The notes under the pieces were generated by a model. It was not told the origin of the DNA. It did not search any database and saw only the letters and a list, made by a program, of their open reading frames with translations. The translations under genes and the position numbers were made by a program. Below, in pieces: positions 1 to 5,560 of a stretch of 5,560 nucleotides of DNA. Origin of the DNA: Acidobacteriota bacterium (GTDB taxonomy: Bacteria; Acidobacteriota; Terriglobia; UBA7540). Position 1 is the stretch's first letter; every line of letters begins with the position of its first letter. The stretch covers positions 1 through 5,560 of the forward strand of contig JAJYJL010000655.1 of the NCBI GenBank assembly GCA_021789565.1, read 5' to 3'.

Positions 1-359
1 GGTGGCCCCTTCACGCAAATCACATCACCGGGCTTCAACTCCACATCGCGCACAACGTGGCGTGTGGAGTTGTCGCCATCCGGCCGGTTCGATGGCAGCA
101 TCGCGTCCGCCTTCCACGCGGGATCGAGGCCGACGGTCTTGCCGTTCACTGTCAATGTGAATTGCGCCGCGCCACCCTGCAGATCGAAGTATTGTACGGC
201 GAGGTTGTGCTCGCCTGTTTTTCCTGCGTACGTCCACTTGGCCGTACAGGCTCTTTGGCCATTGCATGACACTGCCTTGCCGCGCGATGCATCTTCCCAT
301 GGGTTCACATCGATGATGCTGTAGCCCGTCAAACGCGCATCTTCCGCCTCCATCCTTTG
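1..359 (-). other. C-terminal beta-rich extension of GH67 (CBM-like)
   Basis: This codes for residues from about 697 to the window edge, after the helical domain common to compact GH67 enzymes. The segment opens with RMEAEDARLTGY, continues through PWEDASRGKAVSC, has a Cys pair (C728, C734), then alternating hydrophobic strands such as FTLTVNGKTVGL, and reaches ELKPGDVICVKG. The EAEDA opening and strand pattern resemble a CBM6/CBM35-style beta-sandwich. From memory, similar tails occur in fungal GH67 proteins of about 830-850 residues. Carbohydrate binding is inference; the open frame and residues are directly seen. Confidence 0.55.
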
Positions 360-2447
360 CGGATAGTGGCCCGCGCGTCCGCGCTCATCTGGAATCCCAC
401 TCAACTTCAGCATGTACTGTGTTACCGCATCGCGCCATACAATCGCGTGTCCCGCCTGATACTCAAGCCTGTGCAGCACATCCTTGTACAGACCGTCATC
501 GACACGCCCCTTCAGAGAGGCCCATTCGCCTACAAACTCTGTGGCCTGCGCCGCACCCTCGTAGTGGCTGTCATAGAGGAACTGAATAACCGTAGAGCCA
601 TTGTGCAGCTTGTAGGTATACGGAACGTGATGAAAGAACAGCAGGAGATTGTCTGGCGTCGTTGCGACGGACTCGTACAACCGTGCCACCTCGGGCTGAT
701 ACTGTCCTACGAATCCAGTTCCTGTGGCAACGGTCCGGTCCATGCCCACGCCCTCGCGATCGGCGCGGTGCCACTGGCCCCATCCGTTGCGCTCGCTCGA
801 CTCAATATTCGGACCGTAGTGGCTACCCGTGATATCGGTGAGAGTCTGCAGGCCGAGCGGCCCGGTGTAGTTTTCATAAGCAGGCCACGACTGCATCAGC
901 ATCTTTGCCACAACCCCGACGACATTGGGATTGTTGCTGATGGTCATCCGCACCCACTCCACGGAGATCTCTTCCGGAGGCAGATTCGGATCCCACGCAA
1001 GCCTGCCAAATGCGAAGAGATTGGCCATATCGAGTGGCGAGCCGAGCCACGCATCCTGGCCAACTCCGGCCACTGCGACCAGGCCGCCCAGCGGACGATC
1101 GAAGGACCTACCTTCGATGATCTGCTTCACTGGAGTCGTCGCCCCGTCTACGCGCATGTCGAAATCCAGCACCCACTTCCACATTGGCGCCAGGTAGACC
1201 ATGTGGCGTTGCTGGCCGGTGTACTCCTGCGTCACTTCGACTTCCATCGCCTGATTCGTCTTGGTCAGCCCTCCAAAGAGCGGCGACACTGGCTCACGCG
1301 CCTGAAAGTCAATAGGACCTTCTTTAGTCTGCACGATCACGTTCGGTGCAAACTTGCCATCCAGCGGATGAAAGATGTCATAGGCCGCTCGTGCACGGTC
1401 CGCTTTGGGATCGCGCCAGTCGAGGTGATGGTTGTACACAAACGCGCGATAGAGGACGACTCCCCCAAGAGGCGCGAGCGCACTGGCCAGGGTATTGGCG
1501 GCATCTGCCGGCGTGCGTCCAAAACTTGCAGGCCCCGGCTGTCCTTCGGAGTCGGCCTTTACGGTGAAGCCCGCAAAGTCCGGGATTAGCTTGTAAATCT
1601 CTTTCACCTTCTCAGTCCACCAGGCCTTCACGGCCGGGTCGAGCGGATCATACGTTTTCAGCCCTCCGACAGTTTGCGGGCTGGCAATCGCGACGCTCAT
1701 GGCCACGCGCACGCCCCACGGCCGCATGGCATCGGCAATGCGCGCAATCTCCTTCAGGTGCTCGTCGTCAAGCAGTTGTGGCGCGGCATTTACATTGTTG
1801 ATGTTGCATCCATTGATCCCGACCGACGCCAGTAGCCGCGCATACGCACGTACAGGCCCCAGGTCCTGCCGCACATTCCCGCCCTCAAAGAAAATGCTTG
1901 GCCCAGCATAGCCGCGCTCAATTGATCCATCCGGATTGTCCCACTCGTCCACCCAGCGAATCGGCATCGCGGGTTTTTCTCGCAAGCTCACCGTGCTCAA
2001 ATCGGCCCCCTGCGCCAGGTTTCTGAGCACGGCAAAGGTGGCGTAGAGCATTGCGCGGTCGCTGCCGCCCACAATTTCGAGTTCGCGGCGCAGTGGCGTC
2101 TTGACCCAGCCAAGCGCGAATTCCTCAGGTGCCAATGTTTGAGCAGCCGCTTTGTGCTTGTGCCTCCGCATCTGCGCTTCCGTGCCCATCACGATTGCGT
2201 CAGGATTATTCTCGTCCGGCGTGGAGCGTCCTGCCAGTGAAAGCAATCCACGCTCCAACTCCTGCGCGGCAGTCTGCTCCAGCGGATCCTTACCCAGCAC
2301 GAGAATGCGCGTGGGTACACTCAAGGGCTTCTGCAGCTTCCGGTAGGTCAGCCACGCCGGATCGGCCGCTTGCGCATGCAAGAGGGTCCCTATCTGCGTT
2401 AGAAGCAATATTGCTGCAGTAATCAAAAAATCGGTTTTCTTCGGCAT
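1..2447 (-). CDS. GH67 alpha-glucuronidase, secreted, 3' end cut by window edge
   Basis: The minus strand is open from ATG at 2447 to the left edge (815 codons, no stop). GH67 enzymes release 4-O-methyl-D-glucuronic acid from the non-reducing end of xylo-oligosaccharides. Residues 1-27 form a signal peptide (KK, hydrophobic core, AQA before the predicted cut), so it acts outside the cytoplasm. A GH67-type N-terminal domain covers about 30-155, followed by a (beta/alpha)8 barrel with motifs RWVDEWDNPDG (164-174), ERGYAGPSIFF (177-187) and ADSEGQPGP (298-306). The catalytic acids are E301 (acid), D380 (in IDFQAREP) and E408 (in TQEYTG). Their spacing of 79 and 28 equals that of E285/D364/E392 as I recall for the Geobacillus enzyme. 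The helical C-terminal domain contains FFHHVPYTYKLHNG (604-617). Residues after about 697 form an extra beta-rich region. An in-frame TGA upstream excludes an earlier ATG, GTG or TTG start. The family call is very secure; only the C-terminal end is unseen. Confidence 0.96.
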   Translation of the reverse strand, partial: MPKKTDFLITAAILLLTQIGTLLHAQAADPAWLTYRKLQKPLSVPTRILVLGKDPLEQTAAQELERGLLSLAGRSTPDENNPDAIVMGTEAQMRRHKHKAAAQTLAPEEFALGWVKTPLRRELEIVGGSDRAMLYATFAVLRNLAQGADLSTVSLREKPAMPIRWVDEWDNPDGSIERGYAGPSIFFEGGNVRQDLGPVRAYARLLASVGINGCNINNVNAAPQLLDDEHLKEIARIADAMRPWGVRVAMSVAIASPQTVGGLKTYDPLDPAVKAWWTEKVKEIYKLIPDFAGFTVKADSEGQPGPASFGRTPADAANTLASALAPLGGVVLYRAFVYNHHLDWRDPKADRARAAYDIFHPLDGKFAPNVIVQTKEGPIDFQAREPVSPLFGGLTKTNQAMEVEVTQEYTGQQRHMVYLAPMWKWVLDFDMRVDGATTPVKQIIEGRSFDRPLGGLVAVAGVGQDAWLGSPLDMANLFAFGRLAWDPNLPPEEISVEWVRMTISNNPNVVGVVAKMLMQSWPAYENYTGPLGLQTLTDITGSHYGPNIESSERNGWGQWHRADREGVGMDRTVATGTGFVGQYQPEVARLYESVATTPDNLLLFFHHVPYTYKLHNGSTVIQFLYDSHYEGAAQATEFVGEWASLKGRVDDGLYKDVLHRLEYQAGHAIVWRDAVTQYMLKLSGIPDERGRAGHYPQRMEAEDARLTGYSIIDVNPWEDASRGKAVSCNGQRACTAKWTYAGKTGEHNLAVQYFDLQGGAAQFTLTVNGKTVGLDPAWKADAMLPSNRPDGDNSTRHVVRDVELKPGDVICVKGP
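2367..2447 (-). other. Signal peptide of the GH67 enzyme
   Basis: The first 27 codons encode a basic n-region (MPKK), a hydrophobic core (FLITAAILLLTQIGTLL) and a small-residue c-region ending AQA before ADP, which fits signal peptidase I. No cysteine follows the cut, so this is not a lipoprotein signal. It implies Sec export to the periplasm or outside. The exact cleavage site is inferred. Confidence 0.85.
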
Positions 2448-2554
2448 TCGGCTCGCAGTCCAGGCGCTAATTCATTCCCTCCGTTCTATCATCCGGGCCG
2501 CACCTCGCGACAGGTTGATAGACTGATTTGTTTGCTCTTGCAAGGAGGCTTGCT
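2448..2554. promoter_or_regulatory. Divergent intergenic region with promoters for GH67 and tdh
   Basis: This 107-base gap separates the divergent starts of the glucuronidase (minus) and threonine dehydrogenase (plus), so both promoters should lie here or just inside the genes. I could not find a convincing pair of -35/-10 boxes. TTGATA at 2515-2520 resembles a -35 element for the plus strand, but the position 17 bases on falls over the ribosome binding site without a TATAAT-like match. I see no clear operator palindrome. Confidence 0.45.
2542..2548 (+). promoter_or_regulatory. Ribosome binding site of tdh (AAGGAGG)
   Basis: AAGGAGG is a near-perfect anti-Shine-Dalgarno match. It ends 6 bases before an in-frame TTG (2555) but 21 bases before the first ATG (2570), so it favours the TTG as the true start. 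The TTG at 2528 lies upstream of this site and cannot use it. Confidence 0.8.
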
Positions 2555-3601
2555 TTGATTCCTAAAACCATGCAAGCGGTGGTGAAAGCACAATCCGCGC
2601 CTGGTGTGGAGATTCGGGAGGTTCCCGTTCCTGAGCCAGGGGCCGGTGAAGTTCTGGTGCGCGTCTCCGCTGCCAGCGTGTGCGGAACGGACCTTCACAT
2701 CTACCAATGGGACCCCTGGGCTCAGGGCCGCATTCAGCCTCCGCTCATCCCGGGCCATGAGTTTGCAGGTGCGGTGGCCGCCGTGGGACGCGGCGTCACC
2801 ACCGTCAAGGAAGGCGACTTCGTCAGCGCGGAGATGCACGTCGCATGCGGAAAGTGCCTGCAGTGTCGCACGGGCCTCGCCCACGTCTGCCAGCACGTTC
2901 GCATCCTCGGTGTAGATGCGAATGGCGCTTTTGCCAGCTATGCCATCATCCCCGAAAGCAACATCTGGAAGCTTTCGCCGGCGATCCCGCAGGACTACGC
3001 GTCCCTGCTCGATCCGCTCGGCAACGCCGTTCACACTGTTCTCGCTGGACCCATTGCGGCAAAGACGGTTGCCATCACCGGTTGCGGCGCTATCGGACTG
3101 TTTTCCATTGCTGTTGCCAAAGCATGCGGTGCAGCGCGTGTCTACGCCATTGAGGTCAACGCACATCGCCGCAGCGTGGCCGCGCAGATGGGCGCAGATC
3201 TTGCACTGGATCCAGCGGAAGACCACATCGAAGAGCAAATTCTGGAAGCCACCGGCGGAACCGGCGTTGACGTGCTGCTTGAGATGTCGGGGCATCCCAA
3301 GGCCATGGCGCAGGGATTTGCTCTGCTGCGTACCGGCGGGCGCGCATCGCTACTTGGCATTCCGTCACGGCCAGTCGAACTGGATTTTGCCCGGGACATC
3401 ATCTTTAAGGGCGCAACAGTGCAGGGAATCAATGGCCGCAAGATGTTTGAGACATGGTTCCAGATGGAGGCATTGCTTGCGGCCGGAAAGCTTCACCTGG
3501 AACCTGTGATCACTCATCGACTCAAGCTCAATGATTTCGCTCAGGCGATGCAGCTGCTGCAATCGGGCGAGGCAATCAAGGTGATTCTCAAGCCGGAATA
3601 G
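2555..3601 (+). CDS. tdh: L-threonine 3-dehydrogenase (zinc, NAD+)
   Basis: This is a cytoplasmic medium-chain dehydrogenase that oxidises L-threonine to 2-amino-3-ketobutyrate with NAD+, the first step of threonine breakdown to glycine and acetyl-CoA. From TTG at 2555 it is 348 residues (E. coli Tdh is 341). Catalytic zinc ligands are C43 (in VCGTDLHIY), H68 and E69 (in PGHEFAG), with D153 at the fourth-ligand position. Structural zinc cysteines are C98, C101, C104 and C112. H95 matches the E. coli His90 implicated in substrate choice. The Rossmann motif GCGAIG (176-181) is followed by acidic E200 at the end of the next strand, consistent with NAD+. The C-terminal half keeps LEMSG, LLGIP, FKGATVQGINGRKMFETW and ITHRL, a Tdh-specific pattern. 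The ATG at 2570 (343 residues) is the alternative start. The usual partner kbl is not in this window. A related polyol or sorbitol dehydrogenase is less likely. Confidence 0.93.
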   Translation: MIPKTMQAVVKAQSAPGVEIREVPVPEPGAGEVLVRVSAASVCGTDLHIYQWDPWAQGRIQPPLIPGHEFAGAVAAVGRGVTTVKEGDFVSAEMHVACGKCLQCRTGLAHVCQHVRILGVDANGAFASYAIIPESNIWKLSPAIPQDYASLLDPLGNAVHTVLAGPIAAKTVAITGCGAIGLFSIAVAKACGAARVYAIEVNAHRRSVAAQMGADLALDPAEDHIEEQILEATGGTGVDVLLEMSGHPKAMAQGFALLRTGGRASLLGIPSRPVELDFARDIIFKGATVQGINGRKMFETWFQMEALLAAGKLHLEPVITHRLKLNDFAQAMQLLQSGEAIKVILKPE

Positions 3602-3613
3602 ATCGGGATCACG

Positions 3614-3647
3614 GCGGAAGCTGGTCTCGCAAGGGAACCGCTTCCGC
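3614..3647. terminator. Hairpin between convergent genes, probable bidirectional terminator
   Basis: GCGGAAGC (3614-3621) pairs perfectly with GCTTCCGC (3640-3647). Past a single bulged T the stem extends by GGT (3623-3625) with ACC (3637-3639). It fills most of the 51-base gap between the tdh stop (3601) and the stop of the Ig-like gene (3653), so it could end transcripts from both sides. No T-tract follows on either strand, so it is not a textbook intrinsic terminator. Confidence 0.55.
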
Positions 3648-3652
3648 GCGAA

Positions 3653-4627
3653 TTACTTGACCGTGAGAGCCAGACTCGTCGAGTTGGTAATCGCCGTAAT
3701 GCCGTTGCTCGACTGCGCCGTGACGCTCACCTGATACGACCCGGAAGGCGTTGGGAGATTGTGCGGCGGACCGTGATGGTAGTAGTCATACTGTGGTGAG
3801 CAGGCAGTTGTTCCCAGCACAGAGACCAGGCCGACCAGAGACAGCAGCGAAAGCCGAGTTAACCAGCGGCGCTTGCGGGCTCCAAAGGCCAGTCCCGCGA
3901 GCCCGAAGACGCCGGGCAAAGCCAACGCCCAGGCCACGGGCCGGGTGCCGGAATGAAGCTGCGTCCCATGGGGAACCGTTCTTGCAGTCGCTGCAATTCC
4001 TGCAGAGGTCGCCAGCACCATTGTGCTGTTGATGGCAGCCGAGGAGCTAGGCAGGATTTCAATATTTTCCGGAGTGAACGTGCATGCGGACTGATCCGGC
4101 AGCCCCGAGCAGGAGAGGGTGACGAACATGGGCGCCGGCAGTGAGGCAGCATTCACCGGAGTCACGGTGGCGACCACCGTGCCTGACTGACCTGCGGTGA
4201 GCGACAGGCTTCCTGGAGCAACCGATACGGTGAAGTTGAACGTGCCACCCGTCACCGCGTGCACAGGTGTTACATCAGAGGTTGAAGATAAATGCGTCGC
4301 GTCTCCGCTATAGACGGCCGCGAGCGTGTGGTCGCCCGGCGCCATCGTTATGGTTGTCTGAGCCTGGCCTGTGGCGTCGAGCACAAGTCCTGCCAGCGGC
4401 TTGCCGGCATCTTCCAGAGAGACTCCGCCGGCTACCGGCTGGCCGTCTGTGCCGGTCACGTGAACCGTCAGCGTTGTCTGCGTGCCGCCCTGGGTGTCGT
4501 GAGTCTCGGCAGTCAATCTCGTTTCGGTTCTCAGGCTTTGCGCATTCACGGCTGAAAAACCCAAGGCGGGCATCGCCATCGCCGCGCACAGACCTGCAAA
4601 CCATTCCAGCCGCAGATTGCGGCCCAT
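3653..4627 (-). CDS. Secreted/membrane-anchored Ig-like repeat protein, function unknown
   Basis: 324 residues from ATG at 4627. A signal peptide (about 1-29, ending VNA before QS) is followed by an Ig-like domain (about 32-125) with the Big_3-type pattern: GQPVAGGVSL, LDATGQAQTTI, PGDHTLAAVYSGDATHLSSTS. A second beta-rich region (about 129-208) has LTAGQSGTVVATVTPVN and LSCSGLPDQSACTFTP. Two hydrophobic segments follow (about 229-250 and 258-276) with basic GARKRR between them. The tail, rich in Y, H and P, ends with PSGSYQVSVTAQSSNG and LALTVK, resembling the last strands of another Ig-like domain. Such domains usually mediate surface adhesion or act as spacers; no catalytic motif is visible. 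The frame extends up to TTG at 4654. GTG at 4639 has GGAG 9 bases upstream and is a real alternative start. The gene is convergent with tdh and lies downstream of the right-edge glycosidase on the same strand, but hairpins separate them. Confidence 0.85.
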   Translation of the reverse strand: MGRNLRLEWFAGLCAAMAMPALGFSAVNAQSLRTETRLTAETHDTQGGTQTTLTVHVTGTDGQPVAGGVSLEDAGKPLAGLVLDATGQAQTTITMAPGDHTLAAVYSGDATHLSSTSDVTPVHAVTGGTFNFTVSVAPGSLSLTAGQSGTVVATVTPVNAASLPAPMFVTLSCSGLPDQSACTFTPENIEILPSSSAAINSTMVLATSAGIAATARTVPHGTQLHSGTRPVAWALALPGVFGLAGLAFGARKRRWLTRLSLLSLVGLVSVLGTTACSPQYDYYHHGPPHNLPTPSGSYQVSVTAQSSNGITAITNSTSLALTVK

Positions 4628-4697
4628 CAAACGTCTCACGTGCACCTGCTCCAAACTGGGAAAAATCTCGCTTTACCTTAGACGGCAACGTATTCGT

Positions 4698-4728
4698 ATT
4701 GTATCTGGCGAGACCATCCGCAGGCCAA
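4698..4728 (-). promoter_or_regulatory. Weak candidate promoter for the Ig-like gene
   Basis: Read on the minus strand, TTGGCC (4728-4723) and TACAAT (4703-4698) resemble -35 and -10 boxes. They are separated by 19 bases, longer than the preferred 17, and would place the transcript start roughly 60 bases before the ATG. The -10 match is fair and the -35 match is poor, so this is only a candidate. Confidence 0.3.
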
Positions 4729-4758
4729 CTCCCGGCCCGTCCATGCGATTTCGCGCCT

Positions 4759-4794
4759 GGTGATCCCTCACCCCGGCGGAGGATGTCTCCGCCG
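4759..4794 (-). terminator. Tandem hairpins after the right-edge glycosidase gene, probable terminator
   Basis: CGGCGGAG (4774-4781) and CTCCGCCG (4787-4794) form a perfect 8-base, GC-rich stem with a 5-base loop. It begins 18 bases beyond the stop codon of the minus-strand glycosidase gene. Directly behind it, GGTGA (4759-4763) and TCACC (4768-4772) form a second short stem with a 4-base loop. The position fits transcription termination or 3'-end protection. No T-run follows, so Rho-independent action is uncertain. Confidence 0.5.
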
Positions 4795-4812
4795 ATTCGT
4801 CTGCGCCCCTCT

Positions 4813-5560
4813 TTACCAATCCACTTCAACGGATGTGGTTTGCCAGCCCGTACCGGCTGGAAAATGCACAGTCAGGGTCGCAGTGGAGTCGTTTCCCTTG
4901 TTTGTTTCCGCGCTATCGGGCGAGGACAGCTCGCCGCCCGTTGCGCGCAGTTTGGTCCGCGGTGCATGCACGACGAGTGAGATGGGGATGGAACTCTCCG
5001 CCGGTGCTTCCACCATCAGTTTCAGGCTCCGCGCGGCGTACTCTTCGCTCACGATTCGCGCCAACTGGGTCCGGTCGCCCAGGAGCGGATCCCCGGCGAG
5101 CGGGACGACCTGTACGGCGGGACGGGCAATCGAAATGGGATGGGCCAAATCGTCCCTGTGACCCTTTGCTGAACTACTGAGCCGCACGCTTGCGGCATCC
5201 GGCCCCTGAAGGGAGATGGTCGTGGAATCGCCCGTCTGGTTGAAGATCAGATCGACGATCTTGTCGCCAACGTGGATGTTCTTCACGGTCGCGTGGCTCC
5301 ATGTGGGTGGAAGATGAGGATCCACCGAGATGGTCTTGTGCAGAGCATCGATCGAGATGCCGAACAGCCCGCGCAGGATGGGAGTGACCACCATCGCGGA
5401 AGACCAGAGCTGATGACTCGTACTGCGACCCATCGGCACGTAGAAATCGCCGGAAAGCAACTCCGTATCGGCTCCCAGATCTTCCAGCCACGTCATGCGA
5501 GCGTTCTCAGTGAGCAAGCGATACCCGGCCAGGGGCTGGTTGCCGCGATACTCAGCCAAC
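4813..5560 (-). CDS. Six-hairpin type glycosidase, C-terminal part (glycogen-debranching-like)
   Basis: The minus-strand frame is open from the right edge to TAA at 4815-4813 (248 visible residues). The N-terminus and probably the main catalytic residues lie outside the window. The leucine codon TTG at 5559 is almost certainly internal. Visible residues 36-68, with SGDFYVPMGRSTSHQLWSS and then TPILRGLFGI, look like the last helices of an (alpha/alpha)6 barrel of the amylo-alpha-1,6-glucosidase or GH78/GH63-like superfamily. Next comes the typical beta-sandwich cap (DALHKTISVDPHLPPTW, then VKNIHVGDKIVDLIF), and from about residue 115 a further beta-rich tail ending VEVDW. I recall proteins with this ending being annotated as glycogen debranching or amylo-alpha-1,6-glucosidase family, but the substrate cannot be read from this part. 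Membership of the six-hairpin class is fairly sure; the exact family is not. Confidence 0.72.
   Translation of the reverse strand, partial: LAEYRGNQPLAGYRLLTENARMTWLEDLGADTELLSGDFYVPMGRSTSHQLWSSAMVVTPILRGLFGISIDALHKTISVDPHLPPTWSHATVKNIHVGDKIVDLIFNQTGDSTTISLQGPDAASVRLSSSAKGHRDDLAHPISIARPAVQVVPLAGDPLLGDRTQLARIVSEEYAARSLKLMVEAPAESSIPISLVVHAPRTKLRATGGELSSPDSAETNKGNDSTATLTVHFPAGTGWQTTSVEVDW

Larger units (their letters stand above)
4628..4812. other. Intergenic region between the glycosidase and Ig-like genes
   Basis: This 185-base gap separates two minus-strand genes. It holds the tandem hairpins near the glycosidase stop, a weak promoter candidate, and possible earlier starts of the Ig-like gene (GTG 4639, TTG 4654). 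I see no small gene with its own ribosome binding site. The gap and hairpins suggest the two genes are transcribed separately. Confidence 0.6.

Noticed and set aside
357..1589. A 410-codon plus-strand open frame
   Set aside because: It lies wholly opposite the GH67 gene, whose frame shows catalytic motifs at exact family spacing. The plus-strand product is rich in Arg, His and Cys, has no recognisable domain, and is a GC-driven shadow.
1..2447. Possible frameshift or pseudogene in the glucuronidase region, since the strongest open plus-strand frame there has no family
   Set aside because: Translating the minus strand codon by codon gives an unbroken frame with all GH67 motifs in order, so the gene is intact within the window.
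2467..2482. A tiny minus-strand frame (ATG AAT TAG) right after GGAGGG upstream of GH67
   Set aside because: It encodes only two residues and the spacing to GGAGGG is too short, so there is no basis to call a leader peptide.
2489..3295. A 268-codon minus-strand open frame opposite tdh
   Set aside because: The tdh frame carries all zinc ligands and the Rossmann motif. The opposite product has no family resemblance, and its upstream end lies inside tdh with no promoter context.
3800..3835. Lipoprotein signal suggested by LGTTACS in the Ig-like protein
   Set aside because: The Cys lies about 276 residues from the N-terminus. Lipobox processing needs an N-terminal signal peptide, and the protein already has a different one.
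4308..4829. A 173-codon minus-strand frame across the spacer
   Set aside because: It overlaps the Ig-like gene in another frame, including its signal peptide and first domain. Its product is rich in Arg and Gly and lacks any motif.
4267..4980. A 237-codon plus-strand frame spanning the Ig-like gene, the spacer and the glycosidase end
   Set aside because: It crosses two minus-strand genes and the hairpin region. Its product is rich in Arg, Pro and Ser without domain features, so it is a chance frame.

Overview
This window looks like chromosomal DNA from a plant-polymer-degrading soil bacterium, most likely an Acidobacteriota member of the Terriglobales type. That placement is an inference from moderately high GC, a secreted GH67 alpha-glucuronidase, and an Ig-like secreted protein with a late membrane hairpin, a style I associate with that phylum. 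No rRNA or other phylogenetic marker is present. The window holds four protein genes, two of them cut by its edges, with short intergenic gaps. I see no tRNA, rRNA, CRISPR array, insertion sequence or phage gene.

Layout, left to right. (1) 1-2447, minus strand: a GH67 alpha-glucuronidase open for 815 codons that runs off the left edge. It has a signal peptide, the three GH67 catalytic acids at the expected spacing, and a C-terminal beta-rich extension. (2) 2448-2554: a 107-base divergent spacer that should carry the promoters of both flanking genes. (3) 2555-3601, plus strand: a zinc-dependent L-threonine 3-dehydrogenase, probably starting at TTG behind a strong ribosome binding site. (4) 3602-3652: a short convergent spacer with a strong hairpin. 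(5) 3653-4627, minus strand: a secreted or membrane-anchored Ig-like repeat protein. (6) 4628-4812: a spacer with two tandem hairpins just after the upstream gene and a weak promoter candidate for the Ig-like gene. (7) 4813-5560, minus strand: the C-terminal part of a six-hairpin type glycosidase whose N-terminus lies beyond the right edge.

Functionally, the two glycosidases fit a saprophytic lifestyle. The GH67 enzyme removes 4-O-methyl-glucuronic acid from xylan fragments outside the cytoplasm, and the right-edge enzyme handles another glycan that cannot be named from its C-terminus. The threonine dehydrogenase is a cytoplasmic amino-acid catabolic enzyme with no evident link to them. Its usual partner gene kbl is not in the window. 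Gene directions indicate at least three transcription units. I found no convincing sign of a previously undescribed system. The points most worth a second look are the fungal-like build of the GH67 protein and the membrane hairpin inside the Ig-like protein.
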